Shown here in pieces: positions 41,452-56,200 of a DNA stretch of 64,000 nucleotides. Positions within the stretch are counted from its first letter, which is position 1. Every line of letters starts with the position of its first letter. The notes below the pieces were generated by a model that did no database searches, was not told where the DNA came from, and was given only the letters and a program-made list of their open reading frames with translations. The DNA comes from Microglena sp. YARC (taxonomy: Eukaryota > Chlorophyta > Chlorophyceae > Chlamydomonadales > Chlamydomonadaceae): the NCBI GenBank assembly GCA_022414725.1, contig CM039467.1:16254043-16318042 (forward strand). The letters run 5' to 3'. A program made the position numbers and the translations under genes.

Positions 41452-43310
41452 GGGGGGGGGGTCAGGAGAAAGGGGATTATACTCCACTCATGCAAACCTG
41501 TTCCGCACAGTGTCCCAACACACACTTCCAACCTCCCACCCTGCCTGCATCCTTTCCCCTGTTGATAGCCATCGCCATCTTTGCTAGTCCTTTGCTGCCT
41601 CTGTCCCTCTTGTGGGGCAGCCTAGCTTCAGCGCGTACCTACCTTCCTACCGCATCACAAAGCCCTGTCTACCACACACTGTCACGTACTTGCCCCATGT
41701 ATCCCAAGGCCCTCCTATCACCTACCCTCCTACCAGCAACTTAACACACTCCTCCAACCTCCCACCCTGCTTGCAGCCTTTTCTTTGTCGATAGGCCTTG
41801 CCATCTTTGTTGGTTCTTCGCTGCCCCTGCCTCTCATCTCTGCCCCTGTCCCTCCAAGGCACCCCTCCAACCTTCCACCCTGCTTGCATCATTTTCCCTG
41901 TTGATTGGCCTTGCCATCTTTGTTGGTCCTTCGCTGCCCCTGTCACTCGTCACTGCCCCTGCCTCTCATCTCTGCCCCTGCCGCTGTCCCTCCAACACAC
42001 TCCTCCAACCTCCCACCCTGCTTGCATCCTTTCCCCTGTTGATAGCCATCGCCATCTTTGCTAGTCCTCCGCTGCCCCTGTCCTGCTAGTGGGACAGCCT
42101 AGCATCAGTGTGCACCTACCTTCCTACCGCATTCAAAGCTCTATCTACCACACACTGTCACGTACATGCCCCAAACAGAGAGAGAGAGACTGGCGATCCA
42201 ACACACTCCTCCAACCTCCCACCCTGCTTGCATCCTTTCCCCTGTTGATAGCCATCGCCATCTTTGCTAGTCCTCCGCTGCCCCTGTCCTGCTAGTGGGA
42301 CAGCCTAGCATCAGTGTGCACCTACCTTCCTACCGCATTCAAAGCTCTATCTACCACACACTGTCACGTACATGCCCCAAACAGAGAGAGAGAGACTGGC
42401 GATCCAACACACTCCTCCAACCTCCCACCCTGCTTGCATCCTTTTCCTTGTCTATAGGCCTTGCCATCTTTGTTGGTCCTTTCCTGCCCCTGTCACTCGT
42501 CACTGCCCCCGCCCTTGTCCCTCCAACACACCCCTTAAACCTTCCATCCTGCCCCTGGTCTTGCCATCTTTGTTGGTCCTTCCCTGCCCCTGTCACTCGT
42601 CACTGCCCCCGCCCTTGTCCCTCCAACACACCCCTTAAACCTTCCATCCTGCCCCTGGTCTTGCCATCTTTGTTGGTCCTTCCCTGCCCCTGTCACTCGT
42701 CACTGCCCCCGCCCTTGTCCCTCCAACACACCCCTTAAACCTTCCATCCTGCCCCTGGTCTTGCCATCTTTGTTGGTCCTTCTCTGCCCCTGTCACTCGT
42801 CACTGCCCCTGCCCCTTTTCCTCCAACACACCCCTCCAACCTTCCACCCTGCGTGCAGCCTTTTTCGTGCTGATAGGTATCGCCATCTTTGTTAGTCCTT
42901 AGCTGCCCCAGTCTCTCTGCCCCTGCCCCTGACTCTCATCTCTACCCCTGCCCCTGCCCCTGCCCCTGTCCCTCCAACACCCCCCTTCAACCTCCCTCCC
43001 TGCTTGCAGCCTTTTTCGTGTTGATAGGCCTTTGCCTTGCCGTCTGTGTTAGTCCTTCGCTGCCCCTGTCTCTCCTATACGGCAGCATAGCCTCAGCGCG
43101 CACCACCTGGCTGATGACGAAGGCGGGCGTAGTATGGCTATTGTCAAGCAGCATTATAAACTGTCTCAAGTATATTCTGCTCACCAAGATGTCCGTCGGC
43201 GGCGTAGTTATGACGGGCAAAAATATTGTCAACCGCATTTACGGCTGTAGACTTAGAAAAGAAGCCTTTAACATGTTGGAGACGCGTGGCCTTACTATAG
43301 ATGGGAACAG
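40483..43310 (+). CDS. Probable spliced host gene for a membrane protein (two exons seen, 3' end not reached)
   Basis: Exon 1 is 40,483-40,889, starting CCCAATATGG. It encodes MATSGEDIHLFESPVL, a hydrophobic helix around ALGWIILYGLLMMVWYWAF continuing into GFIILQLINL, then a soluble part (HTNFNELFPRLAAEGYCMCL), and ends at AGAG|GTAGGA. Exon 2 is 43,097-43,310, preceded by CCTCAG and ending AACAG|GTGAGG. It encodes VVWLLSSSIINCLKYILL and GKNIVNRIYGCRLRKEAF. Exon 1 ends after the first codon base and exon 2 resumes at the second, so the phases match. The codon use of both is more even than the flanking low-complexity DNA. I do not recognise the family. The 2.2-kb intron is filled with minisatellite. 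Further exons may lie beyond the satellite array. Confidence 0.5.
41020..41465 (+). repeat. G-rich and TG-repeat low-complexity tract
   Basis: Repeats of ACACACATAATGTGA and GTTGCATGGGG types surround a G run at 41,106-41,134 and a (TG)n tract at 41,421-41,449 followed by about 13 G. Such runs can adopt quadruplex or Z-DNA forms. It lies inside the proposed intron. Confidence 0.85.
41490..43090 (+). repeat. Pyrimidine-rich intronic minisatellite, several unit sizes
   Basis: Repeated phrases are TTGCCATCTTTGTTGGTCCTT, CTGCCCCTGTCACTCGTC and CTCCAACCTCCCACCCTGC. Two regular sub-arrays stand out: a 206-bp unit in two near-identical copies (42,089-42,294 and 42,295-42,500), and a 100-bp unit repeated three times with CCCCTTAAACCTTCCATCCT at 42,531, 42,631 and 42,731. 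The open frames across it are translations of the repeat, not genes. Confidence 0.92.
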
Positions 43311-43915
43311 GTGAGGTGTCAGTGATTTGTTTTTCAAACATGAATGTGGGTTTCTTCTAGCTATATGGTTTTAGGCCTCCTCCAGGGACAGCGTTTTAGT
43401 GCTTTCTGTAGCTTTTTATAGCTTTTTGTAGCTTGTCTGGGCCATTGAGGGCGCACATAAAACAACTTTTTTGTTTACTTTTTTTATAACAAGAATTTCG
43501 CTAAAACGGGGTCAAAACTAGCGATCGCTATATATAAAAATCCCTGTGAGGTGTCCTAGGGTAGAGTAGACACTGTTTGTATTTTTATGTGTGTAGTATA
43601 ATTGATTTTATTATATAACAGTATTATTCATTTTTAATTTGATGTTTATGTGTATTTTTATTTCTGTGGTGTAGCCACTGTTTTAATTTAGCAGCAGCTT
43701 CTAGGCAGCTCCCTGAGACAGCCACTGGGGTAAGCCCCAAGATGTTTACAGTTCTAAACAGCAGATTCTGTCAGCTTCCAGGCACAATATATTGTATTAG
43801 CCTTGGCTGAATAGCCAGTCAGAGGATCTGCTTAGAAGCTGCTGCTTTTAGCTGAAAAGAAAAACATTTACTTAGTCTGATCTACTCACGCGTAAAGTTT
43901 CCTTTGTTTTAATCC
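43311..43915 (+). other. AT-rich spacer, no gene seen
   Basis: This lies between the proposed exon 2 donor and the satellite. It includes TAGCTTTTTATAGCTTTTTGTAGC and long T runs near 43,465. No coding evidence; it contains the small inverted-repeat unit at 43,690-43,846. Confidence 0.55.
43690..43846. repeat. Small inverted-repeat element, possible MITE
   Basis: The ends AGCAGCAGCTTCTAGGCAG and CTGCTTAGAAGCTGCTGCT are inverted repeats of 19 bp with one mismatch, 157 bp apart overall. TTT on both sides could be a 3-bp target duplication, but T runs are common here. There is no coding capacity. Confidence 0.45.
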
Positions 43916-44284
43916 AAAACATTTCCTACCTTTATATATGTACATGTATATAGTTTCCTACATGTATATATATTTCCTGATGTTTTTAGTCTCCTACGTA
44001 TGTATATCCAACATGTTTCCTGCAGTATATATACTTGTGTTTATAGTATCCGACGTATGTATATCCAACACATGACCTACATTTACATAGACTGATGGAT
44101 ATAGTCTCCCACATGCAAATCCAGCACATTTCCTACATTTACATATACTGATGTTTATAGTCTCCTACATGTTCATATCCGACATGTTTCCTACATTTAT
44201 ATAGACTGGTGTATATAGTCTCATCAATATGTGTATCCAACACATTTCCTACATTTATATTTACTGATCTTTAAGTCCCCTACA
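43916..44284 (+). repeat. Diverged edge of the 58-bp satellite
   Basis: Six or so degenerate units share TATATCCAACA, TTTCCTACATTTA and TATAGTCTCCTAC with the main array but differ at many positions and in length. Similarity rises from left to right, as at the edge of a homogenised array. Confidence 0.8.
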
Positions 44285-47200
44285 TGTGTATATCCAACAC
44301 ATTCCCTACATTTACATACACTGGTGTTCATAGTTTCCTGAATATGTATATCCAACACATTCCCTACATTTACATACACTGGTGTTCATAGTTTCCTGAA
44401 TATGTATATCCAACACATTCCCTACATTTACATACACTGGTGTTCATAGTTTCCTGAATATGTATATCCAACACATTCCCTACATTTACATACACTGGTG
44501 TTCATAGTTTCCTAAATATGTATATCCAACACATTCCCTACATTTACATACACTGGTGTTCATAGTTTCCTGAATATGTATATCCAACACATTCCCTACA
44601 TTTACATACACTGGTGTTCATAGTTTCCTAAATATGTATATCCAACACATTCCCTACATTTACATACACTGGTGTTCATAGTTTCCTGAATATGTATATC
44701 CAACACATTCCCTACATTTACATACACTGGTGTTCATAGTTTCCTGAATATGTATATCCAACACATTCCCTACATTTACATACACTGGTGTTCATAGTTT
44801 CCTGAATATGTATATCCAACACATTCCCTACATTTACATACACTGGTGTTCATAGTTTCCTGAATATGTATATCCAACACATTCCCTACATTTACATACA
44901 CTGGTGTTCATAGTTTCCTGAATATGTATATCCAACACATTCCCTACATTTACATACACTGGTGTTCATAGTTTCCTGAATATGTATATCCAACACATTC
45001 CCTACATTTACATACACTGGTGTTCATAGTTTCCTGAATATGTATATCCAACACATTCCCTACATTTACATACACTGGTGTTCATAGTTTCCTGAATATG
45101 TATATCCAACACATTCCCTACATTTACATACACTGGTGTTCATAGTTTCCTGAATATGTATATCCAACACATTCCCTACATTTACATACACTGGTGTTCA
45201 TAGTTTCCTGAATATGTATATCCAACACATTCCCTACATTTACATACACTGGTGTTCATAGTTTCCTGAATATGTATATCCAACACATTCCCTACATTTA
45301 CATACACTGGTGTTCATAGTTTCCTGAATATGTATATCCAACACATTCCCTACATTTACATACACTGGTGTTCATAGTTTCCTGAATATGTATATCCAAC
45401 ACATTCCCTACATTTACATACACTGGTGTTCATAGTTTCCTGAATATGTATATCCAACACATTCCCTACATTTACATACACTGGTGTTCATAGTTTCCTG
45501 AATATGTATATCCAACACATTCCCTACATTTACATACACTGGTGTTCATAGTTTCCTGAATATGTATATCCAACACATTCCCTACATTTACATACACTGG
45601 TGTTCATAGTTTCCTGAATATGTATATCCAACACATTCCCTACATTTACATACACTGGTGTTCATAGTTTCCTGAATATGTATATCCAACACATTCCCTA
45701 CATTTACATACACTGGTGTTCATAGTTTCCTGAATATGTATATCCAACACATTCCCTACATTTACATACACTGGTGTTCATAGTTTCCTGAATATGTATA
45801 TCCAACACATTCCCTACATTTACATACACTGGTGTTCATAGTTTCCTGAATATGTATATCCAACACATTCCCTACATTTACATACACTGGTGTTCATAGT
45901 TTCCTGAATATGTATATCCAACACATTCCCTACATTTACATACACTGGTGTTCATAGTTTCCTGAATATGTATATCCAACACATTCCCTACATTTACATA
46001 CACTGGTGTTCATAGTTTCCTGAATATGTATATCCAACACATTCCCTACATTTACATACACTGGTGTTCATAGTTTCCTGAATATGTATATCCAACACAT
46101 TCCCTACATTTACATACACTGGTGTTCATAGTTTCCTGAATATGTATATCCAACACATTCCCTACATTTACATACACTGGTGTTCATAGTTTCCTGAATA
46201 TGTATATCCAACACATTCCCTACATTTACATACACTGGTGTTCATAGTTTCCTGAATATGTATATCCAACACATTCCCTACATTTACATACACTGGTGTT
46301 CATAGTTTCCTGAATATGTATATCCAACACATTCCCTACATTTACATACACTGGTGTTCATAGTTTCCTGAATATGTATATCCAACACATTCCCTACATT
46401 TACATACACTGGTGTTCATAGTTTCCTGAATATGTATATCCAACACATTCCCTACATTTACATACACTGGTGTTCATAGTTTCCTGAATATGTATATCCA
46501 ACACATTCCCTACATTTACATACACTGGTGTTCATAGTTTCCTGAATATGTATATCCAACACATTCCCTACATTTACATACACTGGTGTTCATAGTTTCC
46601 TGAATATGTATATCCAACACATTCCCTACATTTACATACACTGGTGTTCATAGTTTCCTGAATATGTATATCCAACACATTCCCTACATTTACATACACT
46701 GGTGTTCATAGTTTCCTGAATATGTATATCCAACACATTCCCTACATTTACATACACTGGTGTTCATAGTTTCCTGAATATGTATATCCAACACATTCCC
46801 TACATTTACATACACTGGTGTTCATAGTTTCCTGAATATGTATATCCAACACATTCCCTACATTTACATACACTGGTGTTCATAGTTTCCTGAATATGTA
46901 TATCCAACACATTCCCTACATTTACATACACTGGTGTTCATAGTTTCCTGAATATGTATATCCAACACATTCCCTACATTTACATACACTGGTGTTCATA
47001 GTTTCCTGAATATGTATATCCAACACATTCCCTACATTTACATACACTGGTGTTCATAGTTTCCTGAATATGTATATCCAACACATTCCCTACATTTACA
47101 TACACTGGTGTTCATAGTTTCCTGAATATGTATATCCAACACATTCCCTACATTTACATACACTGGTGTTCATAGTTTCCTGAATATGTATATCCAACAC

Positions 47201-50200
47201 ATTCCCTACATTTACATACACTGGTGTTCATAGTTTCCTGAAATATGTATATCCAACACATTCCCTACATTTACATACACTGGTGTTCATAGTTTCCTGA
47301 ATATGTATATCCAACACATTCCCTACATTTACATACACTGGTGTTCATAGTTTCCTGAAATATGTATATCCAACACATTCCCTACATTTACATACACTGG
47401 TGTTCATAGTTTCCTGAATATGTATATCCAACACATTCCCTACATTTACATACACTGGTGTTCATAGTTTCCTGAATATGTATATCCAACACATTCCCTA
47501 CATTTACATACACTGGTGTTCATAGTTTCCTGAATATGTATATCCAACACATTCCCTACATTTACATACACTGGTGTTCATAGTTTCCTGAATATGTATA
47601 TCCAACACATTCCCTACATTTACATACACTGGTGTTCATAGTTTCCTGAATATGTATATCCAACACATTCCCTACATTTACATACACTGGTGTTCATAGT
47701 TTCCTGAATATGTATATCCAACACATTCCCTACATTTACATACACTGGTGTTCATAGTTTCCTGAATATGTATATCCAACACATTCCCTACATTTACATA
47801 CACTGGTGTTCATAGTTTCCTGAATATGTATATCCAACACATTCCCTACATTTACATACACTGGTGTTCATAGTTTCCTGAATATGTATATCCAACACAT
47901 TCCCTACATTTACATACACTGGTGTTCATAGTTTCCTGAATATGTATATCCAACACATTCCCTACATTTACATACACTGGTGTTCATAGTTTCCTGAATA
48001 TGTATATCCAACACATTCCCTACATTTACATACACTGGTGTTCATAGTTTCCTGAATATGTATATCCAACACATTCCCTACATTTACATACACTGGTGTT
48101 CATAGTTTCCTGAATATGTATATCCAACACATTCCCTACATTTACATACACTGGTGTTCATAGTTTCCTGAATATGTATATCCAACACATTCCCTACATT
48201 TACATACACTGGTGTTCATAGTTTCCTAATATGTATATCCAACACATTCCCTACATTTACATACACTGGTGTTCATAGTTTCCTGAATATGTATATCCAA
48301 CACATTCCCTACATTTACATACACTGGTGTTCATAGTTTCCTGAATATGTATATCCAACACATTCCCTACATTTACATACACTGGTGTTCATAGTTTCCT
48401 GAATATGTATATCCAACACATTCCCTACATTTACATACACTGGTGTTCATAGTTTCCTGAATATGTATATCCAACACATTCCCTACATTTACATACACTG
48501 GTGTTCATAGTTTCCTGAATATGTATATCCAACACATTCCCTACATTTACATACACTGGTGTTCATAGTTTCCTGAATATGTATATCCAACACATTCCCT
48601 ACATTTACATACACTGGTGTTCATAGTTTCCTGAATATGTATATCCAACACATTCCCTACATTTACATACACTGGTGTTCATAGTTTCCTGAATATGTAT
48701 ATCCAACACATTCCCTACATTTACATACACTGGTGTTCATAGTTTCCTGAATATGTATATCCAACACATTCCCTACATTTACATACACTGGTGTTCATAG
48801 TTTCCTGAATATGTATATCCAACACATTCCCTACATTTACATACACTGGTGTTCATAGTTTCCTAAATATGTATATCCAACACATTCCCTACATTTACAT
48901 ACACTGGTGTTCATAGTTTCCTGAATATGTATATCCAACACATTCCCTACATTTACATACACTGGTGTTCATAGTTTCCTGAATATGTATATCCAACACA
49001 TTCCCTACATTTACATACACTGGTGTTCATAGTTTCCTGAATATGTATATCCAACACATTCCCTACATTTACATACACTGGTGTTCATAGTTTCCTGAAT
49101 ATGTATATCCAACACATTCCCTACATTTACATACACTGGTGTTCATAGTTTCCTGAATATGTATATCCAACACATTCCCTACATTTACATACACTGGTGT
49201 TCATAGTTTCCTGAATATGTATATCCAACACATTCCCTACATTTACATACACTGGTGTTCATAGTTTCCTGAATATGTATATCCAACACATTCCCTACAT
49301 TTACATACACTGGTGTTCATAGTTTCCTGAATATGTATATCCAACACATTCCCTACATTTACATACACTGGTGTTCATAGTTTCCTGAATATGTATATCC
49401 AACACATTCCCTACATTTACATACACTGGTGTTCATAGTTTCCTGAATATGTATATCCAACACATTCCCTACATTTACATACACTGGTGTTCATAGTTTC
49501 CTGAAATATGTATATCCAACACATTCCCTACATTTACATACACTGGTGTTCATAGTTTCCTGAAATATGTATATCCAACACATTCCCTACATTTACATAC
49601 ACTGGTGTTCATAGTTTCCTGAATATGTATATCCAACACATTCCCTACATTTACATACACTGGTGTTCATAGTTTCCTGAATATGTATATCCAACACATT
49701 CCCTACATTTACATACACTGGTGTTCATAGTTTCCTGAATATGTATATCCAACACATTCCCTACATTTACATACACTGGTGTTCATAGTTTCCTGAATAT
49801 GTATATCCAACACATTCCCTACATTTACATACACTGGTGTTCATAGTTTCCTGAATATGTATATCCAACACATTCCCTACATTTACATACACTGGTGTTC
49901 ATAGTTTCCTGAATATGTATATCCAACACATTCCCTACATTTACATACACTGGTGTTCATAGTTTCCTGAATATGTATATCCAACACATTCCCTACATTT
50001 ACATACACTGGTGTTCATAGTTTCCTGAATATGTATATCCAACACATTCCCTACATTTACATACACTGGTGTTCATAGTTTCCTGAATATGTATATCCAA
50101 CACATTCCCTACATTTACATACACTGGTGTTCATAGTTTCCTGAAATATGTATATCCAACACATTCCCTACATTTACATACACTGGTGTTCATAGTTTCC

Positions 50201-53200
50201 TGAATATGTATATCCAACACATTCCCTACATTTACATACACTGGTGTTCATAGTTTCCTGAATATGTATATCCAACACATTCCCTACATTTACATACACT
50301 GGTGTTCATAGTTTCCTGAATATGTATATCCAACACATTCCCTACATTTACATACACTGGTGTTCATAGTTTCCTGAATATGTATATCCAACACATTCCC
50401 TACATTTACATACACTGGTGTTCATAGTTTCCTGAATATGTATATCCAACACATTCCCTACATTTACATACACTGGTGTTCATAGTTTCCTGAATATGTA
50501 TATCCAACACATTCCCTACATTTACATACACTGGTGTTCATAGTTTCCTGAATATGTATATCCAACACATTCCCTACATTTACATACACTGGTGTTCATA
50601 GTTTCCTGAATATGTATATCCAACACATTCCCTACATTTACATACACTGGTGTTCATAGTTTCCTGAAATATGTATATCCAACACATTCCCTACATTTAC
50701 ATACACTGGTGTTCATAGTTTCCTGAATATGTATATCCAACACATTCCCTACATTTACATACACTGGTGTTCATAGTTTCCTGAATATGTATATCCAACA
50801 CATTCCCTACATTTACATACACTGGTGTTCATAGTTTCCTGAATATGTATATCCAACACATTCCCTACATTTACATACACTGGTGTTCATAGTTTCCTGA
50901 ATATGTATATCCAACACATTCCCTACATTTACATACACTGGTGTTCATAGTTTCCTGAATATGTATATCCAACACATTCCCTACATTTACATACACTGGT
51001 GTTCATAGTTTCCTGAATATGTATATCCAACACATTCCCTACATTTACATACACTGGTGTTCATAGTTTCCTGAATATGTATATCCAACACATTCCCTAC
51101 ATTTACATACACTGGTGTTCATAGTTTCCTGAATATGTATATCCAACACATTCCCTACATTTACATACACTGGTGTTCATAGTTTCCTGAATATGTATAT
51201 CCAACACATTCCCTACATTTACATACACTGGTGTTCATAGTTTCCTGAATATGTATATCCAACACATTCCCTACATTTACATACACTGGTGTTCATAGTT
51301 TCCTGAATATGTATATCCAACACATTCCCTACATTTACATACACTGGTGTTCATAGTTTCCTGAATATGTATATCCAACACATTCCCTACATTTACATAC
51401 ACTGGTGTTCATAGTTTCCTGAATATGTATATCCAACACATTCCCTACATTTACATACACTGGTGTTCATAGTTTCCTGAATATGTATATCCAACACATT
51501 CCCTACATTTACATACACTGGTGTTCATAGTTTCCTGAATATGTATATCCAACACATTCCCTACATTTACATACACTGGTGTTCATAGTTTCCTGAATAT
51601 GTATATCCAACACATTCCCTACATTTACATACACTGGTGTTCATAGTTTCCTGAATATGTATATCCAACACATTCCCTACATTTACATACACTGGTGTTC
51701 ATAGTTTCCTGAATATGTATATCCAACACATTCCCTACATTTACATACACTGGTGTTCATAGTTTCCTGAATATGTATATCCAACACATTCCCTACATTT
51801 ACATACACTGGTGTTCATAGTTTCCTGAATATGTATATCCAACACATTCCCTACATTTACATACACTGGTGTTCATAGTTTCCTGAATATGTATATCCAA
51901 CACATTCCCTACATTTACATACACTGGTGTTCATAGTTTCCTGAATATGTATATCCAACACATTCCCTACATTTACATACACTGGTGTTCATAGTTTCCT
52001 GAATATGTATATCCAACACATTCCCTACATTTACATACACTGGTGTTCATAGTTTCCTGAATATGTATATCCAACACATTCCCTACATTTACATACACTG
52101 GTGTTCATAGTTTCCTGAATATGTATATCCAACACATTCCCTACATTTACATACACTGGTGTTCATAGTTTCCTGAATATGTATATCCAACACATTCCCT
52201 ACATTTACATACACTGGTGTTCATAGTTTCCTGAATATGTATATCCAACACATTCCCTACATTTACATACACTGGTGTTCATAGTTTCCTGAATATGTAT
52301 ATCCAACACATTCCCTACATTTACATACACTGGTGTTCATAGTTTCCTGAAATATGTATATCCAACACATTCCCTACATTTACATACACTGGTGTTCATA
52401 GTTTCCTGAATATGTATATCCAACACATTCCCTACATTTACATACACTGGTGTTCATAGTTTCCTGAATATGTATATCCAACACATTCCCTACATTTACA
52501 TACACTGGTGTTCATAGTTTCCTGAATATGTATATCCAACACATTCCCTACATTTACATACACTGGTGTTCATAGTTTCCTGAATATGTATATCCAACAC
52601 ATTCCCTACATTTACATACACTGGTGTTCATAGTTTCCTGAATATGTATATCCAACACATTCCCTACATTTACATACACTGGTGTTCATAGTTTCCTGAA
52701 TATGTATATCCAACACATTCCCTACATTTACATACACTGGTGTTCATAGTTTCCTGAATATGTATATCCAACACATTCCCTACATTTACATACACTGGTG
52801 TTCATAGTTTCCTGAATATGTATATCCAACACATTCCCTACATTTACATACACTGGTGTTCATAGTTTCCTGAATATGTATATCCAACACATTCCCTACA
52901 TTTACATACACTGGTGTTCATAGTTTCCTGAATATGTATATCCAACACATTCCCTACATTTACATACACTGGTGTTCATAGTTTCCTGAATATGTATATC
53001 CAACACATTCCCTACATTTACATACACTGGTGTTCATAGTTTCCTGAATATGTATATCCAACACATTCCCTACATTTACATACACTGGTGTTCATAGTTT
53101 CCTGAATATGTATATCCAACACATTCCCTACATTTACATACACTGGTGTTCATAGTTTCCTGAATATGTATATCCAACACATTCCCTACATTTACATACA

Positions 53201-56200
53201 CTGGTGTTCATAGTTTCCTGAATATGTATATCCAACACATTCCCTACATTTACATACACTGGTGTTCATAGTTTCCTGAATATGTATATCCAACACATTC
53301 CCTACATTTACATACACTGGTGTTCATAGTTTCCTGAATATGTATATCCAACACATTCCCTACATTTACATACACTGGTGTTCATAGTTTCCTGAATATG
53401 TATATCCAACACATTCCCTACATTTACATACACTGGTGTTCATAGTTTCCTGAATATGTATATCCAACACATTCCCTACATTTACATACACTGGTGTTCA
53501 TAGTTTCCTGAATATGTATATCCAACACATTCCCTACATTTACATACACTGGTGTTCATAGTTTCCTGAATATGTATATCCAACACATTCCCTACATTTA
53601 CATACACTGGTGTTCATAGTTTCCTGAATATGTATATCCAACACATTCCCTACATTTACATACACTGGTGTTCATAGTTTCCTGAATATGTATATCCAAC
53701 ACATTCCCTACATTTACATACACTGGTGTTCATAGTTTCCTGAATATGTATATCCAACACATTCCCTACATTTACATACACTGGTGTTCATAGTTTCCTG
53801 AATATGTATATCCAACACATTCCCTACATTTACATACACTGGTGTTCATAGTTTCCTGAATATGTATATCCAACACATTCCCTACATTTACATACACTGG
53901 TGTTCATAGTTTCCTGAATATGTATATCCAACACATTCCCTACATTTACATACACTGGTGTTCATAGTTTCCTGAATATGTATATCCAACACATTCCCTA
54001 CATTTACATACACTGGTGTTCATAGTTTCCTGAATATGTATATCCAACACATTCCCTACATTTACATACACTGGTGTTCATAGTTTCCTGAAATATGTAT
54101 ATCCAACACATTCCCTACATTTACATACACTGGTGTTCATAGTTTCCTGAATATGTATATCCAACACATTCCCTACATTTACATACACTGGTGTTCATAG
54201 TTTCCTGAATATGTATATCCAACACATTCCCTACATTTACATACACTGGTGTTCATAGTTTCCTGAATATGTATATCCAACACATTCCCTACATTTACAT
54301 ACACTGGTGTTCATAGTTTCCTGAATATGTATATCCAACACATTCCCTACATTTACATACACTGGTGTTCATAGTTTCCTGAATATGTATATCCAACACA
54401 TTCCCTACATTTACATACACTGGTGTTCATAGTTTCCTGAATATGTATATCCAACACATTCCCTACATTTACATACACTGGTGTTCATAGTTTCCTGAAT
54501 ATGTATATCCAACACATTCCCTACATTTACATACACTGGTGTTCATAGTTTCCTGAATATGTATATCCAACACATTCCCTACATTTACATACACTGGTGT
54601 TCATAGTTTCCTGAATATGTATATCCAACACATTCCCTACATTTACATACACTGGTGTTCATAGTTTCCTGAATATGTATATCCAACACATTCCCTACAT
54701 TTACATACACTGGTGTTCATAGTTTCCTGAATATGTATATCCAACACATTCCCTACATTTACATACACTGGTGTTCATAGTTTCCTGAATATGTATATCC
54801 AACACATTCCCTACATTTACATACACTGGTGTTCATAGTTTCCTGAATATGTATATCCAACACATTCCCTACATTTACATACACTGGTGTTCATAGTTTC
54901 CTGAATATGTATATCCAACACATTCCCTACATTTACATACACTGGTGTTCATAGTTTCCTGAATATGTATATCCAACACATTCCCTACATTTACATACAC
55001 TGGTGTTCATAGTTTCCTGAATATGTATATCCAACACATTCCCTACATTTACATACACTGGTGTTCATAGTTTCCTGAATATGTATATCCAACACATTCC
55101 CTACATTTACATACACTGGTGTTCATAGTTTCCTGAATATGTATATCCAACACATTCCCTACATTTACATACACTGGTGTTCATAGTTTCCTGAATATGT
55201 ATATCCAACACATTCCCTACATTTACATACACTGGTGTTCATAGTTTCCTGAATATGTATATCCAACACATTCCCTACATTTACATACACTGGTGTTCAT
55301 AGTTTCCTGAATATGTATATCCAACACATTCCCTACATTTACATACACTGGTGTTCATAGTTTCCTGAATATGTATATCCAACACATTCCCTACATTTAC
55401 ATACACTGGTGTTCATAGTTTCCTGAATATGTATATCCAACACATTCCCTACATTTACATACACTGGTGTTCATAGTTTCCTGAATATGTATATCCAACA
55501 CATTCCCTACATTTACATACACTGGTGTTCATAGTTTCCTGAATATGTATATCCAACACATTCCCTACATTTACATACACTGGTGTTCATAGTTTCCTAA
55601 ATATGTATATCCAACACATTCCCTACATTTACATACACTGGTGTTCATAGTTTCCTAATATGTATATCCAACACATTCCCTACATTTACATACACTGGTG
55701 TTCATAGTTTCCTGAATATGTATATCCAACACATTCCCTACATTTACATACACTGGTGTTCATAGTTTCCTAATATGTATATCCAACACATTCCCTACAT
55801 TTACATACACTGGTGTTCATAGTTTCCTAATATGTATATCCAACACATTCCCTACATTTACATACACTGGTGTTCATAGTTTCCTGAATATGTATATCCA
55901 ACACATTCCCTACATTTACATACACTGGTGTTCATAGTTTCCTGAATATGTATATCCAACACATTCCCTACATTTACATACACTGGTGTTCATAGTTTCC
56001 TGAATATGTATATCCAACACATTCCCTACATTTACATACACTGGTGTTCATAGTTTCCTAAATATGTATATCCAACACATTCCCTACATTTACATACACT
56101 GGTGTTCATAGTTTCCTGAATATGTATATCCAACACATTCCCTACATTTACATACACTGGTGTTCATAGTTTCCTGAATATGTATATCCAACACATTCCC

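Noticed and set aside
41194..43080. Many open frames rich in Pro, His, Cys and Val on both strands
   Set aside because: They are translations of TG, CCT and GGGG repeats with no conserved motif and appear on both strands.
43144..43341. 65-codon minus-strand frame (MFEKQITDTSPVPIYSK...)
   Set aside because: It lies opposite the proposed exon 2, whose plus-strand frame has donor and acceptor signals with matching phase; neither is proven, but the plus reading explains more.
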